Source: Chitinophagaceae bacterium (GTDB lineage: Bacteria; Bacteroidota; Bacteroidia; Chitinophagales; Chitinophagaceae). Taken from it: DNA of 64,000 bases. The translations under genes were made by a program, and so were the position numbers. The notes below the pieces were generated by a model that worked only from the letters and a program-made list of their open reading frames with translations, was not told where the DNA came from and ran no database searches. The stretch is from contig JAHBTL010000005.1 of the NCBI GenBank assembly GCA_019638615.1, positions 203,515-267,514 on the forward strand, read 5' to 3'. This document shows, one piece after another, positions 17,795 to 26,279 of the stretch. How positions within the stretch are numbered: the first letter of the stretch is position 1; every line of letters begins with the position of its first letter.

Positions 17795-18865
17795 ATGATA
17801 CACAATTTTAACGCCGGCCCCAGTATTTTGCCTAAACAGGTGTTTGAACAAGCCAGTAAAGCTATCCTGAATTTTAACGATACCGGCCTTTCCATACTGG
17901 AGATAGGGCACCGCACGGCAACGTTGTTCCAGCCTGTGCTTGATGAGGCGATCGCGCTCACCAAAGAGCTAATGCAGTTGGATAACGACCACGAAGTGTT
18001 ATTCCTTCATGGTGGCGCTACCACGCAATTCTTCCAGGTTCCCATGAACCTGCTGAATGAAAATGAAACCGCAGCTTATCTTGATTGCGGCACATGGGGC
18101 AGCAAACCTATCAAAGAAGCAAAATTGTTTGGAAACGTGAACGTGGTAGCTTCTTCAAAAGATAGAAATTATTCATATATACCCAAAGACTTTGTAATTC
18201 CTCCCGATTCAAAATATTTCCATTATACAACCAACAATACCATTGAGGGCACGCAAATGCATTTCGTGCCCGATATCCATGTGCCCCTGGTAGCCGACAT
18301 GAGCAGCGATATATTAAGCCATGTAATGGACTTCAACAGGTTTTCTCTTATTTATGCCGGAGCCCAGAAAAACATAGGTGCGGCAGGAGTAAACCTGGTG
18401 GTGGTAAACAAAAATATTCTGGGTAAAGTAAACAGGGCTTTGCCTTCTATGATGGACTACCGCAAGCATATCGAAAACGGGTCCATGCTTAATACGCCCC
18501 CGGTGTTCGCCGTATACGTGTGTATGCTTACGCTGCGCTGGCTGAAAGAACAGGGCGGTGTGGCGGCTATTGAAAAAATAAACAACCGGAAAGCCACTTT
18601 ATTATACGATACGCTCGACAGCATTCCCGTATTTAAACCTACCGTTGCCAAAGCCGACCGCAGCAAAATGAACGTGGTATTTGTAATGGAAAATCCCGAG
18701 CTGGAAAAAGAATTTCTCGACCTGTGCAAAAAAGAAGGAATGGTGGGCGTAAAAGGGCACAGGAGCGTAGGCGGTTTCAGGATCTCATTATACAACGCCC
18801 TGCCTTTGAGCAGCGTGGAGGCGCTGGTAGCGCTCATGAAACATTTTGCATTGAAGCATGCATGA
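17795..18865 (+). CDS. serC: Phosphoserine aminotransferase
   Basis: The enzyme (356 residues, full length) converts 3-phosphohydroxypyruvate and glutamate to phosphoserine in serine synthesis, and the equivalent step in pyridoxal phosphate synthesis. The start MIHNFNAGPSILP is the typical N-terminus of class V SerC. The PLP lysine is K192 in YAGAQKNIGAAG, and the C-terminal KGHRSVGGFRISLYNA is the substrate-binding segment. DUF1015 follows after 28 bases. In many Bacteroidota serA lies between them, as I recall; it is absent here. Confidence 0.95.
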   Translation: MIHNFNAGPSILPKQVFEQASKAILNFNDTGLSILEIGHRTATLFQPVLDEAIALTKELMQLDNDHEVLFLHGGATTQFFQVPMNLLNENETAAYLDCGTWGSKPIKEAKLFGNVNVVASSKDRNYSYIPKDFVIPPDSKYFHYTTNNTIEGTQMHFVPDIHVPLVADMSSDILSHVMDFNRFSLIYAGAQKNIGAAGVNLVVVNKNILGKVNRALPSMMDYRKHIENGSMLNTPPVFAVYVCMLTLRWLKEQGGVAAIEKINNRKATLLYDTLDSIPVFKPTVAKADRSKMNVVFVMENPELEKEFLDLCKKEGMVGVKGHRSVGGFRISLYNALPLSSVEALVALMKHFALKHA

Positions 18866-18893
18866 TTTTAAATTATCCTAACGAAAATTTTTT

Positions 18894-20120
18894 ATGGCGA
18901 CTATTGTTCCGTTCAAGGCCCTGCGTCCGCAGGCACAGTATGCAAAACAGGTGGCAAGCCGCCCTTACGATGTACTTAACAGTAAGGAGGCAAAGGAAGA
19001 AGTAAGAGGAAACCCCTATTCGTTCCTCCACATTACAAAGGCTGAAATTGATTTACCGGAAGATACAGATGTCCATTCTCAAAAAGTATATGAAAAAGCG
19101 AAAGAAACCCTGAATGTATATATCCAGAGAGAAGTACTGTTCAGGGAATCAAAGCCGTGTTATTATATATACCAGCTGGTAATGAACGGCAAAAGCCAGA
19201 CAGGGCTGGTGTGCGCTTCATCTGTTGATGATTACGAGAACGGCATCATCAAAAAGCATGAATTCACCCGTCCCGAAAAAGAGCAGGACCGTATCAATCA
19301 TATTGCTGCTACGGGTGCGCAAACGGGCAATGTATTCCTGGCGTATAAAAATGTTGATGAGTTGGATGAGCTGGTTGAAAAATGGAAGAAAGAAAAATCT
19401 CCCATATATGACTTCGTTGCCGACGACAATATCGGCCACACTGTCTGGATCGTTACGGATGATAAAACCATTGAAAAAATTACAGCTCTTTTCGCCGAAA
19501 AAGTAGCAGCCACTTATATTGCCGACGGGCATCACCGCGCCGCCAGCGCCGCTAAAGTGAGGCTTACGGCAGCAGGAAATTCTGAAGGAGCCGGATATTT
19601 TCTTACAACGCTGTTTCCTGCTTCGCAGTTGTACATTATGGATTACAACAGGCTGGTAAAAGATTTAAATGGATTGAGTAAAGAAGAGTTCCTGGAAAGA
19701 ACCAGTGAAAGCTTTGAAATTGAAAAGGTGGACAAGGCAGTAGCTCCGCAGCAGCTTCATCAATTTGGCATGTATGTGGATGGTAACTGGTATAAGCTTA
19801 CGGCAAAGCCGGGAACTCATACAGAAGATCCCATCGGCATACTGGATGTGACCATTTTGCAGAACAACCTGCTGGATAAAATATTGGGTATTGCCGATCC
19901 GCGCACCGATAAAAGAATTGATTTTGTAGGAGGCATCAGGGGGCTGGAAGAACTGGAAAAAAGAGTGAACAGCGGCGAGATGAAGGTAGCTTTTAGCCTG
20001 TTTCCCGTTAGTATTCAGCAGTTGTTCGACATTGCCGACAGCGGCAATGTAATGCCTCCCAAAAGCACCTGGTTCGAGCCAAAGCTGAGGGATGGACTGC
20101 TGACGCATTTGATAGATTGA
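18894..20120 (+). CDS. DUF1015 family protein
   Basis: A 408-residue cytosolic protein of the widespread DUF1015 family. The N-terminus (FKALRPQAQYAKQVASRPYD) and the central YIADGHHRAASA motif near residue 212 are diagnostic. The C-terminal part contains IDFVGG and FSLFPVS-x-QQL. The family is often encoded with serine synthesis genes, which suggests a role in amino acid or serine-related metabolism, but no activity is established. It follows serC by 28 bases and is probably co-transcribed. A tandem hairpin/terminator ends the unit. Confidence 0.88.
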   Translation: MATIVPFKALRPQAQYAKQVASRPYDVLNSKEAKEEVRGNPYSFLHITKAEIDLPEDTDVHSQKVYEKAKETLNVYIQREVLFRESKPCYYIYQLVMNGKSQTGLVCASSVDDYENGIIKKHEFTRPEKEQDRINHIAATGAQTGNVFLAYKNVDELDELVEKWKKEKSPIYDFVADDNIGHTVWIVTDDKTIEKITALFAEKVAATYIADGHHRAASAAKVRLTAAGNSEGAGYFLTTLFPASQLYIMDYNRLVKDLNGLSKEEFLERTSESFEIEKVDKAVAPQQLHQFGMYVDGNWYKLTAKPGTHTEDPIGILDVTILQNNLLDKILGIADPRTDKRIDFVGGIRGLEELEKRVNSGEMKVAFSLFPVSIQQLFDIADSGNVMPPKSTWFEPKLRDGLLTHLID

Positions 20121-20131
20121 TTTCTTCGTGC

Positions 20132-20164
20132 AGGGTTCCGAAACTTCTAAAGGTTCGGAACCCT
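20132..20164 (+). terminator. First hairpin after DUF1015
   Basis: A perfect 11-bp stem pairs 20132-20142 with 20154-20164 around an 11-base loop. Only TT follows, so termination is probably completed by the second hairpin. Confidence 0.55.
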
Positions 20165-20176
20165 TTGATGATAATC

Positions 20177-20207
20177 GCCGGTTGAGCTACTCAGCCGGCT
20201 TTTTTTT
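20177..20207 (+). terminator. Strong intrinsic terminator of the serC-DUF1015 unit
   Basis: A 10-bp stem (one G-T pair) joins 20177-20186 to 20190-20199 with a CTA loop, followed directly by eight T residues. Confidence 0.88.
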
Positions 20208-20239
20208 ACGTATATGATGATATACGGAGCCGGCACCAC

Positions 20240-20290
20240 AAATCAGTAATCCAAATCAGAAATCATCAAATCAGCAATCAGCAATCAAAA
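20240..20290. repeat. AATCAGCAATCA-type intergenic repeat
   Basis: Short degenerate copies of AATCAG(T/A)AATC words run in tandem. There is no coding character. Confidence 0.5.
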
Positions 20291-20306
20291 TTATATCTTT
20301 ACCGCT

Positions 20307-21320
20307 ATGAAACACTTTTGGGTATTACTCCTATTGCTTGGAGGTTACTTTACCGGCTTTTCGCAGGAGAACGCGGACACATTACAGAAAATAGGCCGCG
20401 ACTATATGCGCAAAGGCGACTGGGGAAACGCCGTAATGGTTTTTAAACGGGCGCTTCAGCAAAAGCCCGGCGATATGGAACTGTTAAAAGACATTGCCTA
20501 TACTTATTACCTGGAAAAAGATTTTGCCCGCTCCCTGGAAACCATCAAACCGGTAATAGAACGCGAAGACGCGGATGTGCAGAGCTTCCAGATTGCCGGC
20601 ACTATACACCGTGCCATTGAAGACGTTAAGGAAGGAACGAAAGTGTATACCCGCGCGTTGAAGAAATTTCCTTACAGTGGCGTACTGTACAGCGAATACG
20701 GTGAACTGCTGTGGCAGAAAAAAGATTATAACGCTATCGTGCAATGGGAAAAAGGAATAGAAACAGATCCGAACTATGCGGGTAACTATTACAACGCCGC
20801 CCGCTTCTATTATTTTACTACCGACAGGATATGGAGCCTGCTGTATGGTGAGATCTTTACAAACCTCGAAAGCTATACCATCCGCACCGCCGAAATAAAA
20901 ACGATATTATTTGACAGCTACCGGAAGCTGTTTTCAGACGCTGATCTTTTAAAAAACTACAATCCTAAAAAGAAGAACGCGTTTGAAAAAGCTTTTCTCA
21001 CCTCTATGAATACCCAGTCTTCGCTCGCCGCTACGGGTATTGACCCGCAAAAGCTCATTGCCATCCGCACAGGGTTCATTAAAAACTGGTACGAAACCAA
21101 TGCCGTAACATTTCCTTTCCGCTTATTTGATTATCACAAACAATTAATCTCGTCTAATATGTTCGAAGCTTATAATCAATGGCTGCTGGGCTCGGGCATA
21201 AAAGCGGAAGATTACCAGGAATGGATCACGAACAATAAAGCCGCCTACGATACATTCAATAATTTTCAGCGTGGCCGCGTTTTCAAATTACCAAAAGACC
21301 AATATTATCAAAATAAATAA
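20307..21320 (+). CDS. Secreted tetratricopeptide repeat protein
   Basis: The protein has 337 residues with a signal peptide (MKHFWVLLLLLGGYFTGFSQ). About four TPR units follow between residues 24 and 165 (for example IGRDYMRKGDWGNAVMVFKRAL and YGELLWQKKDYNAIVQWEKGI). The C-terminal half is helical without clear repeats. It is probably periplasmic and a protein-interaction scaffold of unknown partner. A TATCTTTA box at 20294-20301 ends only five bases before the ATG, which predicts a very short or absent leader. Confidence 0.75.
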   Translation: MKHFWVLLLLLGGYFTGFSQENADTLQKIGRDYMRKGDWGNAVMVFKRALQQKPGDMELLKDIAYTYYLEKDFARSLETIKPVIEREDADVQSFQIAGTIHRAIEDVKEGTKVYTRALKKFPYSGVLYSEYGELLWQKKDYNAIVQWEKGIETDPNYAGNYYNAARFYYFTTDRIWSLLYGEIFTNLESYTIRTAEIKTILFDSYRKLFSDADLLKNYNPKKKNAFEKAFLTSMNTQSSLAATGIDPQKLIAIRTGFIKNWYETNAVTFPFRLFDYHKQLISSNMFEAYNQWLLGSGIKAEDYQEWITNNKAAYDTFNNFQRGRVFKLPKDQYYQNK

Positions 21321-21383
21321 GTTTTCGTTTTTCTTTATTGGCTTTTTAACTTAATTTGAAACTCAAGCTAAACAACGATCGCT

Positions 21384-23171
21384 ATGGCTCAACCCCAACG
21401 ACTATTTGATTGCATTGACTATCAGTTACAGAAGTTCCCGAAGGAAGATATGCTGGTTGCCAAAGAAAACGGCGTATGGAAAAAATACAGCACGGAAGAA
21501 GTAAAGAAAAGTGCTGTACAATTAGCGGCAGGGTTACTGGCATTGGGCGTTTCCGGGAATGATATGACTACCGAAAACAGGGATAAGATCGCCATCATTT
21601 CCAACAACCGGCCCGAATGGCTGATCACCGACCTGGCAGTGCAGCAAAGCGGCGCCATTCTTGTACCCATCTATCCTACTACCAATCCGCTTGAAATAGA
21701 ATTTATTTTCAACGATGCAGCGGTAAAATATGTTTTTGTAAGCAGCGATGAATTATTGCAAAAAATAAAAGGCATACAGGCTAAAATACCCAGCCTTAAA
21801 GATATTTATACTTTCAACCGCATTGAAGGCGCCAAACACTGGAGCGAAGTATTGAACATGGCAACCGAAGCCACTACGACAGAAGTAGAAGCAGTTAAAA
21901 ACAAAATCCAGAAGCACGATCTTGCCACGATTATTTACACATCCGGCACCACCGGCACTCCAAAAGGTGTAATGCTAAGCCATAACAATATTGTTCAGAA
22001 TACCTTTCTTGCAAAAGAAAGTTTCCCGTTTGAAGACAGTCCTGAATACAGGGCGTTGAGCTTTTTACCGCTCAATCATATTTTTGAAAAAACGATCAGC
22101 TATATATACATGTTCAGTGGCATCGGCATTTATTATGCCGAAAGCCTTGAAACGATCGCCGCTAACCTGCAGGAAGTAAAGCCGCATGTATTCTCTACCG
22201 TGCCCCGACTGCTTGAGAAGGTATATGAAAAGATCGTTGCCAAAGGCGCGGCGCTCACAGGTATTAAAAAGCAGTTGTTCTTTTGGGCGGTAGCGCTGGG
22301 CAGGCGCTACGATAATCTGAAGGATGGAGGCTTTTTTTATAATATGCAGCTATCGCTTGCCAATAAGCTTATTTTCAGCAAGTGGAGAGAAGCGCTGGGA
22401 GGCAACATCAAATACATTATTACCGGTGGCGCAGCCTGTCAGGAAAGATTGCTCAGGATATTCAACGCGGCGCAGATACCGTTGTACGAAGGGTACGGTC
22501 CCACGGAAAATTCTCCTGTAATTTCTGTTAACAGGAAGACTCCCGGCATGATGAAATTCGGGACAGTAGGCCCCCCCATTAAAGGTGTGGAAGTTAAGCT
22601 GATGCAGGACGGGGAAATATGCGTGAAAGGCCCATCGGTGATGGTAGGTTATTACAAGCGCCCCGACCTGACTGCCGAAGCGATCATTGACGGCTGGCTG
22701 CATACGGGCGATATCGGTATTTTTGAAGACAATACTTTTTTAAGAATTACAGACCGCAAAAAAGAATTGTTCAAAACCAGTGGCGGTAAATACGTTGCCC
22801 CTACTGCCATTGAGAACAAGCTTAAGGAATCGCGCTTTATTGAACAGGTGATCGTAATTGGCGCAGGAGAAAAATTTGTAAGCGCCTTAATAGTACCTTC
22901 TTTTGTGAATCTGAAGGACTGGTGCGAAAAGAATGGCATACCTTTTACTACCAATGAAGCCATCATAAAAGAGCCCAAAGTAATTGAGCACTATAAAGAA
23001 ATTGTAGAGGATTTCAACACGCTGTTCAATCATGTAGAACAGGTGAAGAAGTTTGAGCTGCTGCCCCGAGAATGGAATGTAGAATCCGGTGAAGTAACAC
23101 CCAAGCTCAGCCTGAAAAGAAAAGTGATCATGGAAAAATATAAAGATTCTATTGAGCGCATTTACTCCTGA
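21384..23171 (+). CDS. Long-chain fatty acid-CoA ligase (AMP-forming)
   Basis: The enzyme activates fatty acids to acyl-CoA using ATP, at the membrane face (595 residues). The adenylate-forming motifs are all present: the P-loop IIYTSGTTGTPKGVMLSHNN near residue 185, GYGPTENSPV near 372, TGD in GWLHTGDIG near 440, and the hinge/lysine region DRKKELFKTSGGKYVAP near 457. It resembles the FadD15/ACSL branch used by actinobacteria and Bacteroidota. A thioesterase gene overlaps its 3' end by 20 bases. Confidence 0.92.
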   Translation: MAQPQRLFDCIDYQLQKFPKEDMLVAKENGVWKKYSTEEVKKSAVQLAAGLLALGVSGNDMTTENRDKIAIISNNRPEWLITDLAVQQSGAILVPIYPTTNPLEIEFIFNDAAVKYVFVSSDELLQKIKGIQAKIPSLKDIYTFNRIEGAKHWSEVLNMATEATTTEVEAVKNKIQKHDLATIIYTSGTTGTPKGVMLSHNNIVQNTFLAKESFPFEDSPEYRALSFLPLNHIFEKTISYIYMFSGIGIYYAESLETIAANLQEVKPHVFSTVPRLLEKVYEKIVAKGAALTGIKKQLFFWAVALGRRYDNLKDGGFFYNMQLSLANKLIFSKWREALGGNIKYIITGGAACQERLLRIFNAAQIPLYEGYGPTENSPVISVNRKTPGMMKFGTVGPPIKGVEVKLMQDGEICVKGPSVMVGYYKRPDLTAEAIIDGWLHTGDIGIFEDNTFLRITDRKKELFKTSGGKYVAPTAIENKLKESRFIEQVIVIGAGEKFVSALIVPSFVNLKDWCEKNGIPFTTNEAIIKEPKVIEHYKEIVEDFNTLFNHVEQVKKFELLPREWNVESGEVTPKLSLKRKVIMEKYKDSIERIYS

Positions 23172-23583
23172 TAAGAGCCATACAGATGCCCCTGTTGATT
23201 GGGATGCATTAAAAGCCCGTGACCGTTTTGGCTCATGGCTGGGCATCCGTTCGCTGGAAACGAAGCCAGGATATAGCAAGCTGCAAATGACCGTGCGCGA
23301 AGAAATGCTGAACCCCATGGGCATTACACACGGAGGCATTGTCTTTTCTTTTGCCGACACCGCGTTGGGGTATGCCTGCAATGCAGGAGGAAAGCGTGCT
23401 GTAGCGCTGGAAGCGTCTATCAGCTTCATCAAAGCTTCTTATGCAGGAGATATACTGACAGCCGAAACACAGCAGGTGCATGACGGAAAAACGACCGGCT
23501 TATACATAATAACTGTGATCAATCAGCGAAATGAAAAAATAGCCTTGTTCAAGGGAACCTGTTTTAATAAAGGAGGAGAATGA
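23152..23583 (+). CDS. PaaI-type hotdog-fold thioesterase
   Basis: The protein has 143 residues. No ATG lies before the fold begins, so translation most likely starts at TTG 23152, inside the 3' end of the acyl-CoA ligase gene. The hotdog motif MLNPMGITHGGIVFSFADTA at about 44-63 is typical of PaaI/YdiI thioesterases, including the HGG loop and the D of the catalytic region. It would hydrolyse acyl-CoA or phenylacetyl-CoA-like thioesters. Coupling with a CoA ligase suggests balancing of acyl-CoA pools. Confidence 0.8.
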   Translation: MSAFTPDKSHTDAPVDWDALKARDRFGSWLGIRSLETKPGYSKLQMTVREEMLNPMGITHGGIVFSFADTALGYACNAGGKRAVALEASISFIKASYAGDILTAETQQVHDGKTTGLYIITVINQRNEKIALFKGTCFNKGGE

Positions 23584-23897
23584 AGTTTTGGATTCAGGTT
23601 GCAGGTTACGGGTTTCTGGTTTTGAGTTTGAAGTTGAAAGAACGAACTATAAACAACAAACCATAAACTCCAAACATCTCAAATCAGCTATATCCAAAAC
23701 AAACGGCTGATATCTTACACAGATTCTTCCCTCGCGGAGGTATATCATTTTTATCCAACAGTTATTTGTTCGCTCAGAATGACAAGAAAAAACAATTGAC
23801 AATGGATGATTGACAATTGATTTGAAACTATAAACTATAAAAACGCTGATAGCTGATCGCTGACAGCTGATCGCTTTTTTTTCGTATTTTCATTTCG
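23584..23897. repeat. 314-base intergenic region built of short repeats
   Basis: There is no gene here. It holds the 20-base word at 23645-23664, shared in reverse with 8131-8150. It also holds a GATTCTTC...GAATGAC segment (23720-23783) of a kind common in Bacteroidota spacers, and at 23850-23877 tandem GCTGATAGCTGATCGCTGAC-like words. A TATTTTCA box at 23885-23892 lies five bases before the next ATG and may be its -7 element. Confidence 0.6.
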
Positions 23898-24587
23898 ATG
23901 AAGAATATTTTAATTACAGGCGCTAATGGCAATTTGGGAGTCGCCGCTGTAAAAAAATTCCTTGACAGCGGTTACAGGGTAATAGCTGTTGCGCGTTCGG
24001 GCAGCGAGCTGGGTTTTGCCGTTGGGCATTCCGGTTTTGAACTTCACCAGGTAGATCTGTCGGACGAAAACGCTTCCACGCTTTTTATGAAAGAGGCGAT
24101 TGACCTGTATGGCACTATTGACGGAGCCCTGTTTTTAGCCGGAGGGTTTGCTATGGGCAATATTGAGAATACATCAGGCGATGATTTGAAGAAAATGTTT
24201 TCACTGAATTTTGAGACCGCCTATTTCATCATGCGGCCCCTGTTCACACATATGCTCCAGCAGGGGTGCGGACGCATGGTTTTTATTGGAGCAAGAGCGG
24301 TGCTGGAAGCAGAACAGGGGAAAAACTCCTTGGCATATATCCTGTCGAAATCTCTTTTATTTACACTTGCTGAGGCACTAAATGCCGCCGCCAAAGGAAA
24401 AAATGTATCGGCTTCAGTAGTCGTACCAGGCATTATAGACACGCCCCCCAATAGGAAAAGCATGCCCGGTGCAGATTTCAGTAAGTGGCCTACCCCGGAG
24501 CAAATAGCCGGTGTGCTGGAGTTTATTTGCCGCGACACCGACAGCCCGGTAAGAAATACTGTGTTTAAAGTATACGGCAACTCCTGA
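23898..24587 (+). CDS. Short-chain dehydrogenase-like protein, catalytic Ser apparently missing
   Basis: The protein has 229 residues with a Rossmann fold. The nucleotide-binding motif is TGANGNLG (residues 7-14), and a YxxxK pair is present in YILSKS near residue 155. The strand that normally ends in the catalytic serine reads MVFIGARA, so an alanine or glycine stands at the serine position. This resembles dihydropteridine-reductase-like SDR members that work without the usual triad. The substrate is unknown. It converges with the T9SS cargo gene, nine bases away. Confidence 0.78.
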   Translation: MKNILITGANGNLGVAAVKKFLDSGYRVIAVARSGSELGFAVGHSGFELHQVDLSDENASTLFMKEAIDLYGTIDGALFLAGGFAMGNIENTSGDDLKKMFSLNFETAYFIMRPLFTHMLQQGCGRMVFIGARAVLEAEQGKNSLAYILSKSLLFTLAEALNAAAKGKNVSASVVVPGIIDTPPNRKSMPGADFSKWPTPEQIAGVLEFICRDTDSPVRNTVFKVYGNS

Positions 24588-24596
24588 TGTATATTT

Positions 24597-25724
24597 TTAC
24601 AACCGCACGAACTGCCTGCTGATAACAACGCCATTTTGTACTATAGACAGTATTTGGACTCCCGTGGATTGTTTTGCATTGTTGATGGTATACAACTGTG
24701 TGCCTTTTGAAAGAGTAATTTGCTGTTGGTGAATAGTACTGCCATTTACGGTTGATATCAGGAGTTTCGCTGTTCCTCCCGCATCGGCATTGATCTGTAC
24801 TGTTACCTGGTTGCCGGAAGAAAGAATGCTTTTCAGCTTAAGACCTGTTTCCTGCTGGCTTTTCAGCACGATTACGTTCGAATAAATGATCGTGCCATCC
24901 GCTTGTGTAGCCTTTACCCTGTAATATATCTTAGCGCCATTGCCAGGCAAACGGTGGTCGTAAAAAATATGTTTTTCACTTTGAACTGAAATATCCGCAG
25001 CGATGGGGTCAAAATGTACGCCATCTGCCGAACGTTCCAGTTCCAGTTGATGTAAGCTGCCCGATTCTGTTACGGCACATTGTACAGCAGCCGTATTGTT
25101 TTGAATTGAGCCGGAAAGCTGTGAAATTTTTACCGGTAATATGCTTAATCCCCGTACGGTAATATTATCAAAAACAAAACGGTTCAACCCTCCGGAATTG
25201 ATAAATACATCATAACCGTATAACCTGAAAGTAATAGACGAAGTAAGATTATTATAAATACCTCCCAACGCAACAGAAACGGTTGGGGCACTGGTTGTAA
25301 GTGTTTGTGTTGTAATGTCTGTAGCAAATCCGTCAAGACTGGAACGCAATGCCCATCTCCTTGGTCCGGAACCAGAAGGCGAACCGGTGGTGCTTCTCCT
25401 GAGCACCAGATCAATACTGGACAAATTGAGTGTATAGCCAACATTAGGCGTTAAAGTAAACTCAAGGTACATGTTCGTATTAATGGCGCCCGTGGGCCAA
25501 CCGCCTTCCCCAAAATAAACAGTACCGCCATTGTATGCGCCCGATGGAATAGAAGGACTGAGCGACGCAGCACTTACGGTATTCTGGGTGCCCGCTGTGC
25601 CTGCCAAAGTATTATTAAAAGTCCAGTTGCCCACAGCAGCCTGGCTCCGGGCTAAAATCGGCAATGAAAACAAGGCAATGAAAACAATCAATTTCGCCAG
25701 GCGGGAATAAAGAAGATTACACAT
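24597..25724 (-). CDS. Secreted T9SS cargo protein with C-terminal sorting domain
   Basis: The protein has 375 residues and a signal peptide whose hydrophobic core ends LARSQ near residue 28. The N-terminal 200 residues form a beta-rich module starting VGNWTFNNTLAGTAG, common in secreted Bacteroidota proteins. A fibronectin-like segment follows at about 205-290. The last 75 residues have the type A T9SS sorting pattern: repeated beta strands ending ...GVVISRQFVRL. It should be carried across the outer membrane by type IX secretion and attached or released. The catalytic role, if any, is unknown. An inverted repeat lies in its leader. Confidence 0.7.
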   Translation of the reverse strand: MCNLLYSRLAKLIVFIALFSLPILARSQAAVGNWTFNNTLAGTAGTQNTVSAASLSPSIPSGAYNGGTVYFGEGGWPTGAINTNMYLEFTLTPNVGYTLNLSSIDLVLRRSTTGSPSGSGPRRWALRSSLDGFATDITTQTLTTSAPTVSVALGGIYNNLTSSITFRLYGYDVFINSGGLNRFVFDNITVRGLSILPVKISQLSGSIQNNTAAVQCAVTESGSLHQLELERSADGVHFDPIAADISVQSEKHIFYDHRLPGNGAKIYYRVKATQADGTIIYSNVIVLKSQQETGLKLKSILSSGNQVTVQINADAGGTAKLLISTVNGSTIHQQQITLSKGTQLYTINNAKQSTGVQILSIVQNGVVISRQFVRL

Positions 25725-25746
25725 AAAAAAAGGTCTTGAGTTGGTA

Positions 25747-25777
25747 AATTAGGCCTGACACTGTGCCAAGCCTAATT
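25747..25777 (-). promoter_or_regulatory. Inverted repeat in the leader of the T9SS cargo gene
   Basis: AATTAGGC (25747-25754) pairs with GCCTAATT (25770-25777), and an inner TG/CA pair extends it past one mismatch. It lies 23 bases upstream of the ATG, inside the probable leader. It may be an operator or an mRNA hairpin. Confidence 0.45.
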
Positions 25778-26033
25778 ACATTGAAAAAATCAATAGTCAA
25801 ACAGATAGGTGTAAACTCTTACGATATACTAAACGTATTTTTGGGATCACCTAGTATAAACATTTAAAAAAATATGCCCCTTGTGGGTTTTAAGCCTTGG
25901 CCGGCGGCAGGGAATTCTTCAGCTCAATACTGATAATCATATTATAACGAATGTGGTGGAATGCAAAAAGAAGCGGATGTTTTAGCAAATGTTAATTGCA
26001 TTCATTTATCTTCAATGAATTAAAACTTTCTTT
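25778..26033. other. Intergenic spacer between divergent genes
   Basis: This AT-rich spacer has no convincing frame. It should carry promoters for the minus-strand cargo gene and the plus-strand 58-residue gene, but no exact TAnnTTTG box with a partner was found. Confidence 0.4.
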
Positions 26034-26210
26034 ATGCAGGAGCTCATCGACCGGTTAAAAGCCCAGGCAGGATTGACCGATGAACAGGCGGTTAAAGCTA
26101 TAACGATTGTAAAAGATTTTGCAAAAGAAAAATTCCCGCTTTTTTCGGGCGCTATTGAAAAGGTTTTTACCAAATACGGCCCAAAAGAGGAAGATGATTT
26201 CATGCCTTAA
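26034..26210 (+). CDS. 58-residue helical protein of unknown function
   Basis: This frame runs from ATG 26034 to TAA 26208-26210. The product is charged and helical, with the sequence LTDEQAVKAITIVKDFAKEKFP at its core (about residues 15-36) and an acidic tail ending DDFMP. The heptad-like spacing and the pattern of a short helical bundle recall small DUF2267/DUF937-type proteins, but I cannot assign a family. A good terminator follows seven bases after the stop, which supports it as a stand-alone gene. Confidence 0.65.
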   Translation: MQELIDRLKAQAGLTDEQAVKAITIVKDFAKEKFPLFSGAIEKVFTKYGPKEEDDFMP

Positions 26211-26216
26211 AAAAAA

Positions 26217-26253
26217 GCTCCTGCATAAACCATTCGTTGCAGAAGCTGTTTTA
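26217..26253 (+). terminator. Intrinsic terminator after the 58-residue gene
   Basis: A 9-position stem with one mismatch pairs 26217-26225 with 26238-26246, followed by TGTTTTA. An A-run precedes it. Confidence 0.72.
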
Positions 26254-26279
26254 TTATGTTGCGGCAGGCAGAAATTGTA

